Assembly (NCBI GenBank): GCA_002794735.1
Contig: NBAZ01000009.1
Location: forward strand, 682,001-746,000
DNA from: Pyrrhoderma lamaoense
Lineage: Eukaryota; Basidiomycota; Agaricomycetes; Hymenochaetales; Hymenochaetaceae
Length of the DNA stretch: 64,000 nucleotides
Direction of reading: 5' to 3'
The notes beneath the pieces are model-generated. The model was not told the DNA's origin and ran no database searches. It was given only the letters and a program-made list of their open reading frames with translations. The position numbers and the translations under genes were made by a program. This document shows, piece by piece, positions 1 to 13,236 of the stretch (position 1 is the first letter of the stretch; every line of letters starts with the position of its first letter).

Positions 1-1499
1 CTCGAAGCTATCTCGAACTACCTTCAGGGCAATGAATATCTCCGCGAATTGTATCTCCAGAACGTAAGTCTTTTTACATGTGTTCCTCTCATTCACTTGT
101 CTACGTTCTCACAGTAATACAAATCTCCTATCATTATCTCATAAAGAATGCATTCCAGGTTAGTAAACTACATTGTATGCTTAATCTCTGCAATCTTATC
201 TGATTTATCAGGGAGGGTCAGATATTGCCCTTAAACTTAGTTTGGCAATCAATTCCTCTAGACTAGAGCTCTTATCCCTCGTCTCAAATCAGCACTTATC
301 GGACACTTTCTTCACGCCCTTCTTATCCAGTCTTAACCCTCCACATCTCCGCGAACTGCAGATATCGGCCCTTGGTCTCACCAGGGTTTCTGTTCCTGCC
401 TTAGTTGCATTTTGTACCTCACCTCGTTCTCGTGCACTTGAAGAACTGAAGTGTAATGGTAATTCCATGGGAAATCGTGCCGTTCGCCAACTTATAGCCT
501 CACTTCACGCTGGAAACTTTACTCTTCAGAAGCTCGAGGTCCATGCCAATTTTCTTGCGAATGATGGCATTTCTGATGATAGCGGGCTAGAAGAGAGTGC
601 AGAGGAGGCTCGCGCACAGTGGGAAGCAAGTGAAAGAGATTTGAAGAAAATGCTCGTTAGAAACAAGTTGTTACGTGGAAAAGTTCGAGAAGAGGCTCTA
701 TCGCTGTTAACTTATGCTAGGGCACTTCTATTTGTCCCTTCTCGGCATTCGGTCTCCCAACGGCAAAATCCATCCGACCAGTTAACCAAAGAAACAAACA
801 CTGACTCGTCAAACCCAAACGCCTCAGTAAAACCCAAGTCATTCCCTTTCCATGCTCTCCCGTCCGAACTTCAACAGCACATCCTTTCGCTTCTCGCTCC
901 CTCTCTCTCAGCCCCTCAACTTGCTCGTATCTTCTCATTTGCGGCCTCCCAAAAACACTCCGGCAGTTATTACCTTCATTAAATGCGTCTGTCCATGCTG
1001 GGTGCATCCCGGATCCAGCTAGTTTACCTACTAGCGATGTAACATCTTTGGGGACGAGGCTCAATGGTTTAAGTATGAATCGCTCACAGTCAAAATCGAA
1101 GTCCGGTTCGAGTAGTTCTGGTAGCTCAAGCAAGTCTAGTAAAGGAAAACAAAGAAGCTCAAACGGTGCAGGTAGTGTAAATATCGGTATGCTTAGTGGT
1201 ATGGGCCCAGGATTTGGAATGGCAATAGGCATGAGTAGCGAGGGGATGGGGCCTGGTCTGGGTGGTGGATCGGTGGATTAGGTGGGATCGGAATGGGCAC
1301 TGGGGTGCCCAAAAAAGCAAGCCCGTGTGCAGGAGGATGCATGGGTGCTGGTAGAAGTGTCCTGTGTCACCGTGAAGAGGAAAGGTCACGATGGCTAATG
1401 GAGGTCGGGTGTTTTCATTTTGATCTTGACAAACGAACGGAAGCGGATGTCTTAGCCTCCTTGATTCACGGCCTAGCACCTCGCAGAAGGGAACTATGA
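1..1499 (+). CDS. LRR / F-box-like protein, 3' part of the gene (5' end outside the window)
   Basis: The frame is open from base 1 (exon 1-63, donor gtaagt, next exon from 212) and encodes leucine-rich repeats of the ribonuclease-inhibitor type (pattern LRELYLQN, LELLSLV, LRELQIS, LEELKCNGN). It then has an F-box-like helix (FHALPSELQQHILSLLAP, about 842-900), a Gly/Ser-rich linker, and a Cys/His tail (CAGGCMGA then CHREEERSRWL) that I associate with fungal RNI-like proteins. The likely role is a protein-interaction scaffold or ubiquitin-ligase adaptor; this is inference. Two one-base gaps break the frame, at the A run 951-955 and near 1270; adding one base at each gives one coherent C-terminus ending at the TGA 1497-1499. 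I read these as assembly deletions rather than as gene ends. An extra micro-exon between 64 and 211 cannot be excluded. Confidence 0.6.
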
Positions 1500-3894
1500 C
1501 TGCCTCCGTTGATGGCCAACAATACTGACTAACCTACTGTTCCCTTCTCTCTTTCTTTCGTCTTTGTATTCTTCATGTATTACGACATCATGTCTGAGGA
1601 TTCCATCTTTGGATTCATGACCTTGTGGAAGTCTGATTTTTTTGCATCTGCCTGGAACACTTTGCTTGGGTATTCTGTAGTAACACATATTGTCTCCTTC
1701 ACTTCAATCACTTCGATTAGGAACACATTATATTTCTCATGCTGTTTCAGTCGTTCTCATTCATTACTCACCTTCCCCCCTTACGTCCCCTGATATATAA
1801 CATATTACTTGCAACCCTTTTTTCTTTGTTTACCTCAATTACCACTAGTTACCCCTTCTATCACTTCTAACGCCATGTATACTAAACAACTGAAAGTTAT
1901 CGGAAAACAAGGTGTATTTTTTTAATGAGCTGACGAGAGGGTAAATTAGGCTTCTTATCTCTCCTAAAATGTTTATCAGATAAAATTTAGTTTTATTACG
2001 TCTTATTTACGCTTATCTTCCACGCCATCTTCTTTGCAAATAACTTACCACTTACGTGTTCTATTTTAGTGCCCTTATTCTGGGTCGCGCTCGCTTCCTT
2101 TCTGTTAATTTGCGCTGAGGGGCCAAACTCTATATGCAACAGTTTTGAATTCCAGACTGGACCCCTCTATGTCTTGTGTTACTGCTCCGAGAATTCGGTC
2201 TTTCGACAGTTGATCTAAGAGAAGATTTAGTTGAGTACTATTATTAGATGTGTTAGTAATACATATTACAAATCACTATTGAGTGAAACTGAAAGTCTCA
2301 CGAGTGGAATTTACTGATTAACTTATTTAAGTTTATCAATCAGATAAATATTGTCGTGATACGATCATTCAGGGCTATAGACTACAAAATATGGATTAAG
2401 GTATGCTAAACTGTCTCTTCATAATTTGTAAGCTAGAAGCTAAGACAAGTTTTAGTAGATGATGGACATTGGATATTGTGCCGTTATTCTCATTCTGAGC
2501 CCTTAAGAACATATCATATAAAAACGAGCTTATTGCTATTTGTAAAAGGGTTTGATAATGATAGTTAATCATATTCATAGATATGCATGAGAAAATAGAG
2601 TGGAATTTTAAAGCATATAAACATCATAAGTACCGCTCTAGAACGAGGTCTATCGCCTATCTCAATCATATGATGACCTGAATGTAGAACAAAGCTATTC
2701 ATTACTTATTTTTACCTCTGACTACATTAAAGCAGAATGGAACAAAGGAAGAGAGACATGCTTCCGTTATGCATGTACACGTACATGTAACAATCAGATG
2801 CAAGGAATCATTGATATAGTATGATATGGAAGCCTGAAGGTTATATAACTATAAAGTCTCAAGCATTCCATTTTTTATAATGTCAATGATAGACATGCAC
2901 GTGTCTTGCAGTGATCTCTGTCTTCTCCATCCGTCAAACGTTTGAACGTTATTTAATAGTGGAATTGATTCATAATACTTTCTAGATCTACCATGACAGC
3001 GTACACATTGTTGTTGTGCTATCAACGGGCTTTCATGGAACAGGACAACTTTATTTGTCAAGCCAATGATTTCGTCACGCAGTTCCTCGATAATACTTTC
3101 GAAAACGATAGTTTGAAATCACATTCTTAAGATGTAGTGAAGGATGTTAAGGTCGTCTGGAAGCTAATAATCATTCATTGAGTCGCAGTTGCAATACAAA
3201 AAACAGCGCCGAAGTAACAAACAGAAGACATGTTGAAGGTTAATAAAAAGGAAAGTTGTTAAACTAGCTCATACAGCAATTACAGTAAACCAGTTTGCGA
3301 AGCTGGGTTAAGTTAGAAAATAGTTATGGAAAGGAAGCTGGAATGTATGGGAAAGAAGTACTTGCTTCAAAAAAGAAATATTAAGAGAAATTTGCATAAA
3401 GGAACGATTGTGCATACGAAAGTCCTTAAAGTTACTTCTAGAGATGATAGGTGGAGATATGTGCACAAAGTCCGAGATGTGTATTAAGGAGACAAATTGC
3501 TTGGAATCGCGGAAATTGAAATTGCCGGAGAACACAGCCCGAAAATGAGTTGGGGAGATTGCAACATGATCCCAGGAGAAGAGAAGACAGGGGAAAAAAG
3601 AACGTCGAAGAAGATTAGAGATAAAGAGAAACAAGGATACAAAACACATCGAAAACCGGAAGAATAAAGAAATGTGTAAGATTACGATAAAATTTATGTG
3701 CTTCGGAAAAGTATAATGTAAGCGAAAGCATCCCAGACCCAGATAGGGTACGATAGTTAAGTGAGTAATTGAAGTCTACCAGTATTCGTACAGTTGCATA
3801 ATTTTTTCGGAAATGAAAACCTTTGTAAAGACTAGCAATTTTGTAGAGTTGAGTCAGTTGACAAATACGATGATCCTAGTACTCGGGCTTATAA
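1500..3894. other. Intergenic, no supported gene
   Basis: AT-rich sequence between the 3' end of the LRR gene and the convergent 3' end of the next gene. Short open frames (for example 3308-3649 on the minus strand) have low-complexity hydrophobic translations with no recognisable family, so I call none of them. Confidence 0.5.
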
Positions 3895-6800
3895 CTAAGC
3901 TCCGACAATTGGGCTATTCAATGCTTTCCAGAACCTCCATCTTGAGCGTTTGCTGTGTAGTGTTTGCTCCCTCTGCTCTGGAGACTTGTGGGGCGGAATT
4001 GATTTACTGTGCCTGATTCTTTTCGATGGTACTAGTGGTGATTTCTCTACGTTTGTAGCTAAAGTAGGGCGATCGTGAATCGACGGATCAGAAAGTGGTG
4101 AAGGTGCGTGGGGAGTATAAGAATTTGTATAGTGTTCCTTAAAACGATGTGAATTCCGAGGAGTATCTTGATTGAGGTGAGGCTCAGAAATACATGTGGA
4201 TTCAGAGTATTGAGCCGTTTGGCTTGTGGGACCCGATACCACCGACGGAGCGAGAGAAGAGGTAGCAAGAGACGTGGGAGTGGCAAGGTAGATAGGTGTC
4301 TCACTATAAGTCGATACAGAGGGAGTAACTGCCGACCCTACCGTCGCATTCGTCGATATTGAGGCGCAACTAGAACAATCTTGAGACACTGAAGCTTGCA
4401 TAGAAGGAGTAGAGACCGGCATACCGTATGTTGTAGTCGGGGGCGCATGGCCAGAAAACGAAGGTTGTGCCACCATCGACTTTGTATTGCGCGAGGAAGG
4501 AGAGTTACTAGAGACCTTAGGTCCATAACTAGAAGTAGAAGGTAAAGGACTCGTGACATTTGACGGACTAGGACTTGGGTCGGAAGTCACTCGCGCTCGA
4601 GACCGTGATCTTCGACGCTCCCTTTCCTCCCTCTCGGTCCTCTTATAATGCTCATGTTCCCATTCACGCTCTTTTTGTCGAGCACGCTCTAGTTCACGAT
4701 GTCGATGTTGCCGTTCTTCCTCATATAGATCATTTCGTCGATCTTCGTTCCGCACAAGTATGGTTTCTTGGGAGTTGGGAGGGGTTAGCAACCCATTAGT
4801 TTCGTAATTCTTTTCGTGCTCGCGTGAAGTACGCGTTTGACGAGAGCGGGGCTGAGAAGTGAGAACCTTTCCGGTACCAATTCCTGTATAATCCTTTTCC
4901 TCGTGACCCGAATGAGACGGTCTGTCTTTCCTATCACCGTGTTCGTACTCATGGCCTAATGCTCTCTTGTCATGGTGACCCCGTTCACGATTACGTCTCA
5001 GAGAATCTGTCTCATAATGTGGTTCTGTCTGTCGCCGTTCCAGAGTCATTCGACGAGTAATATCTTTCCTTAGCTTTTTCTCCCTATGCTCTTGTTTTCT
5101 CTCCACATCCCTTCTACTACGTTCCTTTTTCTCAAGTTCCACACGAAGTGCATCCACTTCAGGTTCCTGTTGTTTCAGCTTTGTTTGAGTCGTTTCATGT
5201 CCCGACGCAGATACCACTTTTGGCTCGGAGACCAATATCTGTCTGGACTCTGAGTCTTGCTCTTCTTCTTCTGGAGGCGTAGGTAGCCTCTTCTCTATTG
5301 CTGCCGTTAACTGGGGGCTTACTTTCCTTCTGTGGTGGGGTCTCACTTGCTTGTCATGAGGATCGGGGGGCATCGAAGATTTTGATTTCGACCTATCCTC
5401 GGATACTTGTACAGGCTTCTGTCCTGGAGAAGAAGCAAGTCGAGTGCCGATATCATCGGTAGCGCCTGAATTTGTATAGGTAATGATATCTCTTGTTGAG
5501 CCGATCCAAGCACGATGAGCAGCCCATTCATGTTCCTCCCCATTAGGTAACTTACTTTCTCGAGAGTCTGAACCTTCAAGGGCCCCACAAAGTATTAATT
5601 CGATTAGAGACCACTCCCTTTTCTCACTAACATCCTTCTCCGCATTTGGTTTAGCAACTAAAGGTAGCGACATGAGATCCCCTAGTGACTGTGAGTGTAC
5701 AAGGTATGGTCTAGCAGGTTTAGAGTCTGCCTCCACAAGGCTGTTGCTCATATTAATTCCAGGAACGGACATAGAAAAGGCGGCGGCTGCAGGTGATAAC
5801 ATGTTCGAATTCAATTTCTTGTGTACGACCGGAAAACAGAAAGAGAGTAAGAATGCTTCTAAGCTTCTGATTAGTCGAGCTTGGGCTTGACCACCCTGTT
5901 TCGAATCAACAAATTTCATTGATTGATAGGCTTTAGGCGATGGGAGGATCACAGGTGTATCGGACACAAGAACATGGATAATTCGAGAACGTCTGCTGCG
6001 CAACTGGGCGTTGAGTATTTCCCGTTCTCGTCGTTGAGTAGCATCCCTTCCTTCAGATTTTTCGTCCTCCCGTGAGCTAGCACTATTTCGAGTTCCTCCA
6101 TCAACCGCAGTGCTTGAACTGGTCGCGCTTTCTAAGGCACTATCATGATTATTAGATGTACCTCTAAATATAGTCCATCGACGCGCTTTCCTCCCTTCTT
6201 TGTTTGACTTTTCAGGGGCAAGGGATGCTCGCCTTGATTTGGACTTAGATAAGCCAGATGATGATGATGTAAAATCCGGGGGAGCTGTCAAGTACGGCCT
6301 AGTCAAGGTAGTAACCAGAATAGCAGACTTTAGGATGGTTTTATCTCTTTCCTTGTCTCCCGACCCGAAAGAAGCTTCCGTAGGGAGAAAGTTAATAATA
6401 GCATCGAAAGGACGGCGTTCAGACTCATTTTCTTCTTCACCCACGGTCAATGTAGATTGTCTGCGAGAAGATTTGGAGAAGCTAAATCGCCTTATAGACG
6501 GCCGCCGGTCAGCTTTTGTACCCCTTACTGCGGAATTTTGGGCGTTAGTGGTGACAGAGCTAGAAGCAGATGCAAGGGAAATATTGCTCTTTGATGTGGG
6601 GAATTCATGGATGTTGTTTTGGGACACAGAGGGAGAGTTCGGCATAGACAAAGAACTGTCGGGGACAATACTGTATCTTAGTCGTCCGAAGCTATTGATT
6701 TCGTTTGTGCTCGACCCATCGTTTGACCCCCATCCACCGAGCTTCATACTACGCTTTGTATCTTTGGAGCTTGGAGTAAGTTCTTCCATGAGTTCTTGAA

Positions 6801-7364
6801 CATGAGGTACCGTCCCCGGATATGCCCGGCGCCACAGCTTTGCAACAACAAGAGCCCATTCGAGGACAGTAAGCAATCGAGGAGCACCGACATCTTCAAC
6901 AGCAAGGGGAGCCCTTAGACGAAGTGTATGCACGGAAGGAAAGCTCGATCCGGAGAAAGGGAGAGCCGGGGGCCGATGAGATACAATAAGTAAAAGTGAC
7001 GATGAGAGTAGTGGTGAGTTGTAGAGTGGAGTCAACGCGGAGGGGGTGGTTCTAAGGCGCATGCAGAAGGCGCGATATGATGTGATCAGAGTAGTTAGGC
7101 ATTAAGAAACCAGAATGATAACGCACGACCAAGGATGAGTATAACCCTTCTTTCTTGTTGAAGAAATGGAGAGATAGAAGGTAGTATATCTGCATCGACC
7201 TTCCAGGGTGGGCGTGCGCTCACCGCACTAGGCGTCTTAACGCCATGAGCGTTAGAGTTTCCTGTATGAGGACGATTGGAAGTGAAAGGATCGAGCGGAA
7301 ATCTTGGTCTGAAAGCATCATATGCCATTGGTGAGCTTGTGCTCGATGAGGCTCGAGAAGGCAT
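3895..7364 (-). CDS. Large fungal hypothetical protein with membrane-like segment and charged coiled coil
   Basis: A single uninterrupted frame of 1055 codons runs from 7062 to 3895. Upstream, the frame that starts at the ATG 7362-7364 (MPSRASSS) runs to a stop at 7095-7097. Adding one base near 7097-7100 joins both parts into a protein of about 1,155 residues with no intron. The N-terminus is Ser/Pro-rich, followed by a hydrophobic stretch (VILILGRALSFWFLNA) and a folded-looking region (TVLEWALVVAKLWRRAYPG, IIHVLVSDTPVILPSP, RLIRSLEAFLLSFCFP). The centre and C-terminus are disordered, with a very Arg/Glu/His-rich predicted coiled coil (roughly plus-strand 4600-5200). I do not recognise a named domain; it resembles conserved hypothetical proteins of mushroom-forming fungi. 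Anchoring to a membrane is inference from the hydrophobic stretch. Confidence 0.65.
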
Positions 7365-7883
7365 GGGGTACAAGAAGAGGTATACGGCCCCCAGCCGTCG
7401 AGACAAGGTGGCTGTAAATATTAAAGACGAGATGGGATGAACGTGGTCGACGTCGGTGTCGACGTTGTCGTTCAGAATGGGCTTAGATGACTTTGACCTT
7501 CAGGCGCGGCACTGAATAGTCGTTAAAACTCCGAAAAATGTCATCGCGTGGCTTCGCACCATCGGCAGGCCCGGCAGTGCTTTTGAACAACTCGGTATCG
7601 TATTTAAATATTTACGTTCGTTAAATTACATCTTTGATATTTTCCCTATGTTACGAGCACCAAGAATGCGGACATCGCGCATTACTGGAATAGACATTCC
7701 CATGACGAAAGGAGGTGGTAATTGAGGAATTCGGTCCAAAAATGGAAGTTCAGCTCTCGAAGCCTCTTCTCCGACGTCCCTGATCCGTTGCTGAATAATT
7801 ATGTCATTTATGTATCATCATATGGCATCTCCTTTAGATTTGTGTATTGATTTCTCACTTTTACATGCAGAATCGACATTTTT

Positions 7884-7908
7884 TCTTTCTCTGAAATTCA
7901 GAGAAAGA
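7884..7908. repeat. 25-bp near-perfect palindrome
   Basis: TCTTTCTCTGAA is followed by a single A and then TTCAGAGAAAGA, so there are 12-bp inverted arms around one base. It lies in a gene-free stretch. It could form a hairpin or be a dimeric protein site; nothing else supports a function. Confidence 0.7.
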
Positions 7909-8952
7909 GATGTCTATAACAACGGAACGTGTTTTCACGTATGACAACGACGAGGTTCTGTATGTTTCAAGAAGCCATAGTACCACTACTGCGGTATCAC
8001 CCCCGTTGTATACATCATTGCTTGGCTTGGGGTCCAATCACCGGGAAGCCTTTGATATCTCTCTCAAATGGAACGCCACGCTTGGCTCAAACATTCCCGG
8101 ATCTCACGCACTTGTGTTCTGCACGTAGAACGAGCGCTATCGGTAACTCCCAGACTCGTTTGTATCGCTGGCATTTCTTGAACACAGTCTCATTCCTTGG
8201 ATATCAGAAAGCCGCAATCAGCTGCTCGGGACTAGTTCATTGACACGTCCCTACAATGTGCTTCAGTGTATTAAAGTCGAACTAAATTAGCACATGCTCC
8301 GAATGCTGTCTGTGTGTCCAGATATCCAACTTCCAAATCACCGTTCTGACCACACTCATCGGCTCCGCGTGCTTATAAATTTGGTGGCTTCACCATTAAA
8401 AACGGACCTCGCATTCAATACCCTATAACAATACCGTTTTCACTTACCCTCGTTTCTCATTTAATACCCGGAGATGACATTTCACTTCCGATCCGATGAC
8501 TGATCATCTGAGAGATGTACTAACCTGGGTGTGGTATACTTATTGTGAGAAACACTACGCTCTGAAACGTTAGTCCTCGGACCAGTTTTTGGTTAAGCTA
8601 CTGTCAAGCCTCCTTAACCTTGTTACTTTGTAAAGGCAGATCTCGCTCTGACAGGATGCGCAGCCCTGAAATGAAGTAGTCTGTATTTGAAATTATGAAA
8701 AAGCAGGACAGAAGAAATTATGTCTTTACTAGCGTGCTTAGAAGATACGCAGTATTCATATCAAAATGTATGTACCCTGCTGTAGCCCCAATAATGGGAT
8801 GACTTATAATTAGTAGTCCTTTGACTAGATCCACACCGAGCCACCGGCCCTTCCTTGTGAACTCCTGTGATCGACTTTCGCATCCGCCATTTTCAGTACC
8901 CGGTTCAGGTTCTATATTTATTCAACCGCGGATTCCCAATGGTAATATAGCT

Positions 8953-8976
8953 CATGTACATAAATAAATGTACATG
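8953..8976. repeat. Inverted repeat with 9-bp arms
   Basis: CATGTACAT and ATGTACATG flank the 6-base spacer AAATAA. It is a perfect inverted repeat in gene-free DNA with no associated gene. Confidence 0.7.
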
Positions 8977-9486
8977 CACACGTACAACGCACAGTCATGG
9001 GTCTGGACGAAAAATATTGTGAGCATAATGAGAAATCAATACAATCGAGCTAAGATTGCGGGTACCATTCATGAGGCTAACTGCAAAAAAAAACAACTAC
9101 TGCGGCCCACTCATTTGGGTCTGTGCTTCTATGTGCTTGTGAAGTATAATTGGATCACTTATGATTCCTTTACCTCTTTTCATACGCAAACACCTAAGTT
9201 TCTCCCTGCAATTCCCGTTAAGTGTTACATGTATTTCAAAAGTATTCTTATTTTACAGCATAAGAATCATGGTAGAAAGTTTACTGATTGATCACGATAG
9301 GGCTAGGGCTTCAAATGAGGCACCAGCTGTTGTCAAGGCGAGTAAAACAAGAATTCAGGTTTCTCCATAGTATCGTCTCTAACGTGCCTCGAGCGTATGT
9401 TCCATGCCCCTACTTGCAAGCCAGGACTCAGGTCCCTAAAACAACCATATTACTTTAGTAAACTAGAACAACTCCGAAGATAGATC

Positions 9487-10666
9487 TTAGACTGAGATAC
9501 CCACGGTTCGATTTTTAATTCTCAAGTTTACCATTCGTCTGGTATACCATTCTAAAGATGTAGAGTTCGGTTCATATCTCTTTCTTTCTTCTTCTGACAT
9601 CTTATCGACTGCCTCCTTTATGAGTTCGCTCTTATCCGTTAGAGCTCTCAGACTCTGACCAAATCCAGGGCGAGAGAAAAAAACTACCGAGTAACGGTCA
9701 AAGGCTCCTTGCTCACCGGGTGGAGGGACTACTCGGTGTAAACTCGAGCGTAAAATCCCACCGGAGAATATTGTGAGTGTATCGCCTACATTACAGATTG
9801 CGTGTCCTACGAGCGGTCGCACATATTTCCAGTCATCACTTCCAGGAAGTAGAACTTGTAATCCTCCCAACCGGTTATGTAGAAATGAGAGAGAACCAAA
9901 GTCTGTGTGTGCTCCGTGTGCAACTTTCATGTTTTCTTTATCTTTAGCTACATGGCCCGTGGCATCGACTTTGCGCGAAAGCATCTTTATTGTACGAGCT
10001 TGTGAGGCACTGGGCTCTTCTACGGTATGTGCTTTGAGAAGTGTCCCAGCTGGAAGAGACAGTTTCTTTTCGAATATTGTGAATATGGTATCCATCACTT
10101 CCATTGATTTATGAACAAAGGGTATAATAGTTTGTTCCATTCGATTGATGACCGTGATAGGATAGGTACGGTGGACAACACTCGGATAGGCAAGTGCATC
10201 GTCTTTGGATATATTGATCATCTCGATGGTGTCTGTATTCCCATACTGGTCTGTTGCAAACGTCCCGGCTGCTTTGTAGCTAATTGATCGAAGATTGTGA
10301 GTATGAAAAGGAAATGTGTATGCATTAAATAGGTTGATTTAGCTTACCCAAACGACCGCCCGAGATCCCCTTGCTCAAATTTCATCTTTTCTTCTAGAGG
10401 AAGCATCATTGTCTCAGCGCCCATATCGAACATCCCGTCAGCTTCGTCGTTAGCTCCATGGTTTTTCAAACTTGAAAAACTGTGAGCTCGGTTATTTATC
10501 ATGATATAAATTACTATACATACTACCAGAAACCGAGATCAGTCGCCGCTTTCCAGAGTTTTTCAATCTCTTCTTCGTCACCTGCTTTGATAAGATTATA
10601 ATCGACGATTAGAAGTGGAAGCGTCGGAATGTTGTCAGGAAAGGGTGGTAGGGACAGTCCAGGCAT
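9487..10666 (-). CDS. 2-oxoglutarate/Fe(II) dioxygenase, IPNS-like, array copy 1
   Basis: Three exons (10666-10527, 10479-10348, 10279-9487) have matching phases and use a GTAGTATG donor and AG acceptors. The first exon carries the non-haem dioxygenase N-terminal domain (MPGLSLPPFPDN to KLWKAATDLGF), the second contains LKNHGA, and the third carries the catalytic barrel. The iron ligands are visible: HTDFGSLSF gives His and Asp, and LHRVVPPP gives the distal His. The 2-oxoglutarate-binding Arg is in DRYSVVFF. Family members oxidise small molecules in the cytosol, often in secondary metabolism; the substrate here is unknown. The start is MPGL because TAA lies in frame just upstream, whereas copies 2 and 3 have 15 more N-terminal residues. 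It is the most divergent of the three copies. Confidence 0.85.
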
Positions 10667-11371
10667 AGTAAGCGGTTGTTAACAATGACTCCTTCGAAAT
10701 AGGGTGGATACAAAGATACAGATAAATATGTGTATTGACCTATGAGGCAATCCCAAATGATTTCTACGCAATCCATGAAATCAATTGGTTCTGATACTTT
10801 GCTTCTCAGAATGTGTTAATTTTGGAGCAAGTTTCGGCCTTGTGACAGTGTTAGAACAAGATTAGAAGATGAAGGAACATAATCCCAGGATTTCTACTAT
10901 ACTATCAACGGTCACCTAACCTACTCTTCGAATTGCTCCATGGTTTCTAAATTCGAAGTAGAGAAGCAGGTCTCGTCCGATAGGTCCGAGGTGTTGTATA
11001 TATGTGTTTCACTATGAGATATCATAGTGTCTGTAGTGAAGTGTATGCTGTGTATTGATATTGAAGTTTTTACTTATAGGTTTGGTGGCATGCTAGCGGA
11101 GTATGGTGATGTTCCAACAATATCGACGGACTTATGAGCCTTCCAAAGTCTCAAAAGTCATAAATACTAAATTAGCACTGACTTTTTAGAAGAAGCATAT
11201 CCAGAAGACATATAACCTTATGCAGGAATACAGAATATAGTACGCGCAGTAAAAACAACTCAAAGCATGTAGATCCATGTACACAGAATCTTAGATCTCA
11301 AAACTGCAAAATCAGACCTAAGCCACCAGATTATGTTCCATACCCCTACTTGCATGCCATATCTCGGGCGA
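10667..11371. other. Spacer between dioxygenase copies 1 and 2
   Basis: It contains the upstream region of copy 1 and the 3' flank of copy 2. Near 11331-11358 lies a sequence (TATGTTCCATNCCCCTACTTGC) that also follows copies 1 (about 9389) and 3 (about 13619), so the 3' flank is part of the repeated unit. I find no trace here of the NDUFS5 fragment seen upstream of copy 2. Confidence 0.55.
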
Positions 11372-12633
11372 CTACAATAAATGTTTAACCTCAGATTTGA
11401 TCCTCTCGGTCAAAGTGTATTTAGAATGATATCTCACCGTCATATTTTTAACCTTCAATCTCGTCTTCCTCCTGCGATGCCATTCCCTTGCTGTAACATT
11501 AGGCTCATATTTAGCTCGTACTTCAGTACCCATTTTCTCATAAGCCTCCCGTATGGAGTTACTTTCGTCCTTCAGAACGTGTAATACTTGACCATATCCA
11601 GGACGCGTGAAGAAAACTAACGACCAGCGATCGTGTGCGCCCTGAGCACCAGGAGGTGGTACAATACGGTGCATGTTAGAGCGTAGGATGCCACCGGAGT
11701 AGATTGAAAGCGTGTCTCCAATGTTGCATATTGCATGACCGGCAAGAGGGCGCACGTATTGCCATGTGTTGCTCCCTGGAACAAGGACTTGTAGGCCACC
11801 AAGGCGATTGTGTAAGAACGAAAGAGAACCAAAGTCTGTGTGTGCACCTAAAGCAACTTTTGGGTTTTCTTTCGTATCACCATTAAAGTTTGGTTCCGGG
11901 GGCTTCTTGATCACACGAACTTCCGATCCGCTAGGCTCATCACGAGAATGGATCTTGAGGAATGTCCCTGTAGGAAGTCCGAGTTTTGTCTCGAGTATTG
12001 ATAGGATGGTGTTGTTCACCTCAAGAGACTTGAAGACAAAAGGTATTATAGTAGACTCCATGCGGGCATTGACAGCTGATGGATAAGTGCGGTGAACCTT
12101 GCCCGGATACACGAGGACATCGTCCTTAGATATGTTGATGAATTCAACAGAATCTTTGGTACCGTATTCATCTACAACACTTTCGCCTAGTGCTTTATAT
12201 CTATGAGCAGTTTTTCAGCTGGCATCAGTCAGGAAGGAAGATAATAGTGAGGTAGGTGAATTAACCCAAAAGCCAGTCCAGATTCGCCTTCTTCAAATCT
12301 CATTTTCTCTTCCAGTGGTAATCCCATCATATCGGTACCCATATCGAACATTCCGTCAACTTCTTGTTCAGCTCCATGATTTTTTAAGCTATATACAAAC
12401 TAGAGTTTTATATCTTTTAGTACACAAAAAGAAAGCCATGCATACTACCAGAAGCCAAGAGTAGTAGCTGCTTTCCAGAGTCTATCTATCTCCTGGACGT
12501 TCCCTGACTTGATTAGCCTGAAGTCGATGATTAGCAGAGGATGAGTTGGGACATTATCTGGAAAGGGAGGAAGCGTTAAGCCAGGCATACTCGTGATATA
12601 ACTCTGACGGTCCAAATTGAAAGGCTTGGGCAC
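11372..12633 (-). CDS. 2-oxoglutarate/Fe(II) dioxygenase, IPNS-like, array copy 2
   Basis: It has the same three-exon plan as copy 1: exon 1 is 12633-12449, exon 2 lies at about 12386-12268, and exon 3 starts near 12199 and ends at the stop at 11372. The start is MPKPFNLDR, which precedes the conserved MPGLTLPPFPDN. The catalytic residues are intact: HTDFGSLSF (His, Asp), MHRIVPPP (distal His) and DRWSLVFF (Arg of the RxS motif). The protein is very similar to copy 3 until MTVR, after which the C-terminal tails differ. Substrate unknown. Copies 2 and 3 share exon sequence, introns and about 800 bp of upstream DNA, so they separated by a head-to-tail duplication of roughly 2.2 kb. Confidence 0.85.
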
Positions 12634-13236
12634 AGGAAACCTCGTATTTATATTTATCGTTAGCTGGTATATAAAGATATCACACCACTGTAAATTCTTC
12701 TTAAATCATCACCTATCACTGTGTGTGAGGACCTGTGATCAAAAGTCGTTGAGAAAAAAATTTTGCTGAAGGACTGTGTCATCTTCCCCGTATTATATAA
12801 GGAGTATGTTCGTCAATGGAACTTGAATATTGTACCAAAAAGAGCAGATTATCATGTTCAGTAGCTTCTCCCGATTTATCCGCCTCTTGAGGCACTGGAT
12901 TCATTTAAACTTGCCATGGGATAACTTGGGCGATAGTTCCTGAACACAGATATCTAGCAATTGCATTGGAGGATAATAATGGGGCGTGAGTCTGTATTGA
13001 CTGAAACCGTCCTAGTAAAGTATGTGTATGCCAACTCGGTCACCTGCACTTTCGCATATCATGATTTATTTGGGGAGCCAAGATATGAACTGTATGTCTG
13101 TTGTAAATGCCCCGAAGTGCTACTATTTATAAGGAATCCACACTTCAGGAGTGATAAATAGAGTTTTAATTGGAATTATTCTTGGGATATATCTGAGCTC
13201 GAGGAAATCAGCAGTTGACTTGTTTTTTGTTTCATT

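Larger units (their letters stand above)
7365..9486. other. Intergenic with two inverted repeats, no supported gene
   Basis: This segment is upstream of the large minus-strand gene and downstream of the dioxygenase array. The short open frames at 7910-8243 overlap one another and resemble nothing I know. Two clear palindromes are listed separately. Promoter elements of the large gene should lie in the first few hundred bases, but I cannot identify them. Confidence 0.5.

Noticed and set aside
3308..3649. Minus-strand open frame of 113 codons, Phe/Ser-rich
   Set aside because: No splice support, no recognisable motif, and composition typical of AT-rich non-coding DNA.
6200..6799. Plus-strand open frame of 199 codons
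   Set aside because: It lies fully inside the 1055-codon minus-strand frame and has no family resemblance.
11704..12086. Plus-strand open frames opposite the dioxygenases (also 13943-14365 and 9773-10114)
   Set aside because: They recur at the same place in all three copies because the coding strand is conserved; their translations reflect the antisense of the catalytic exon.
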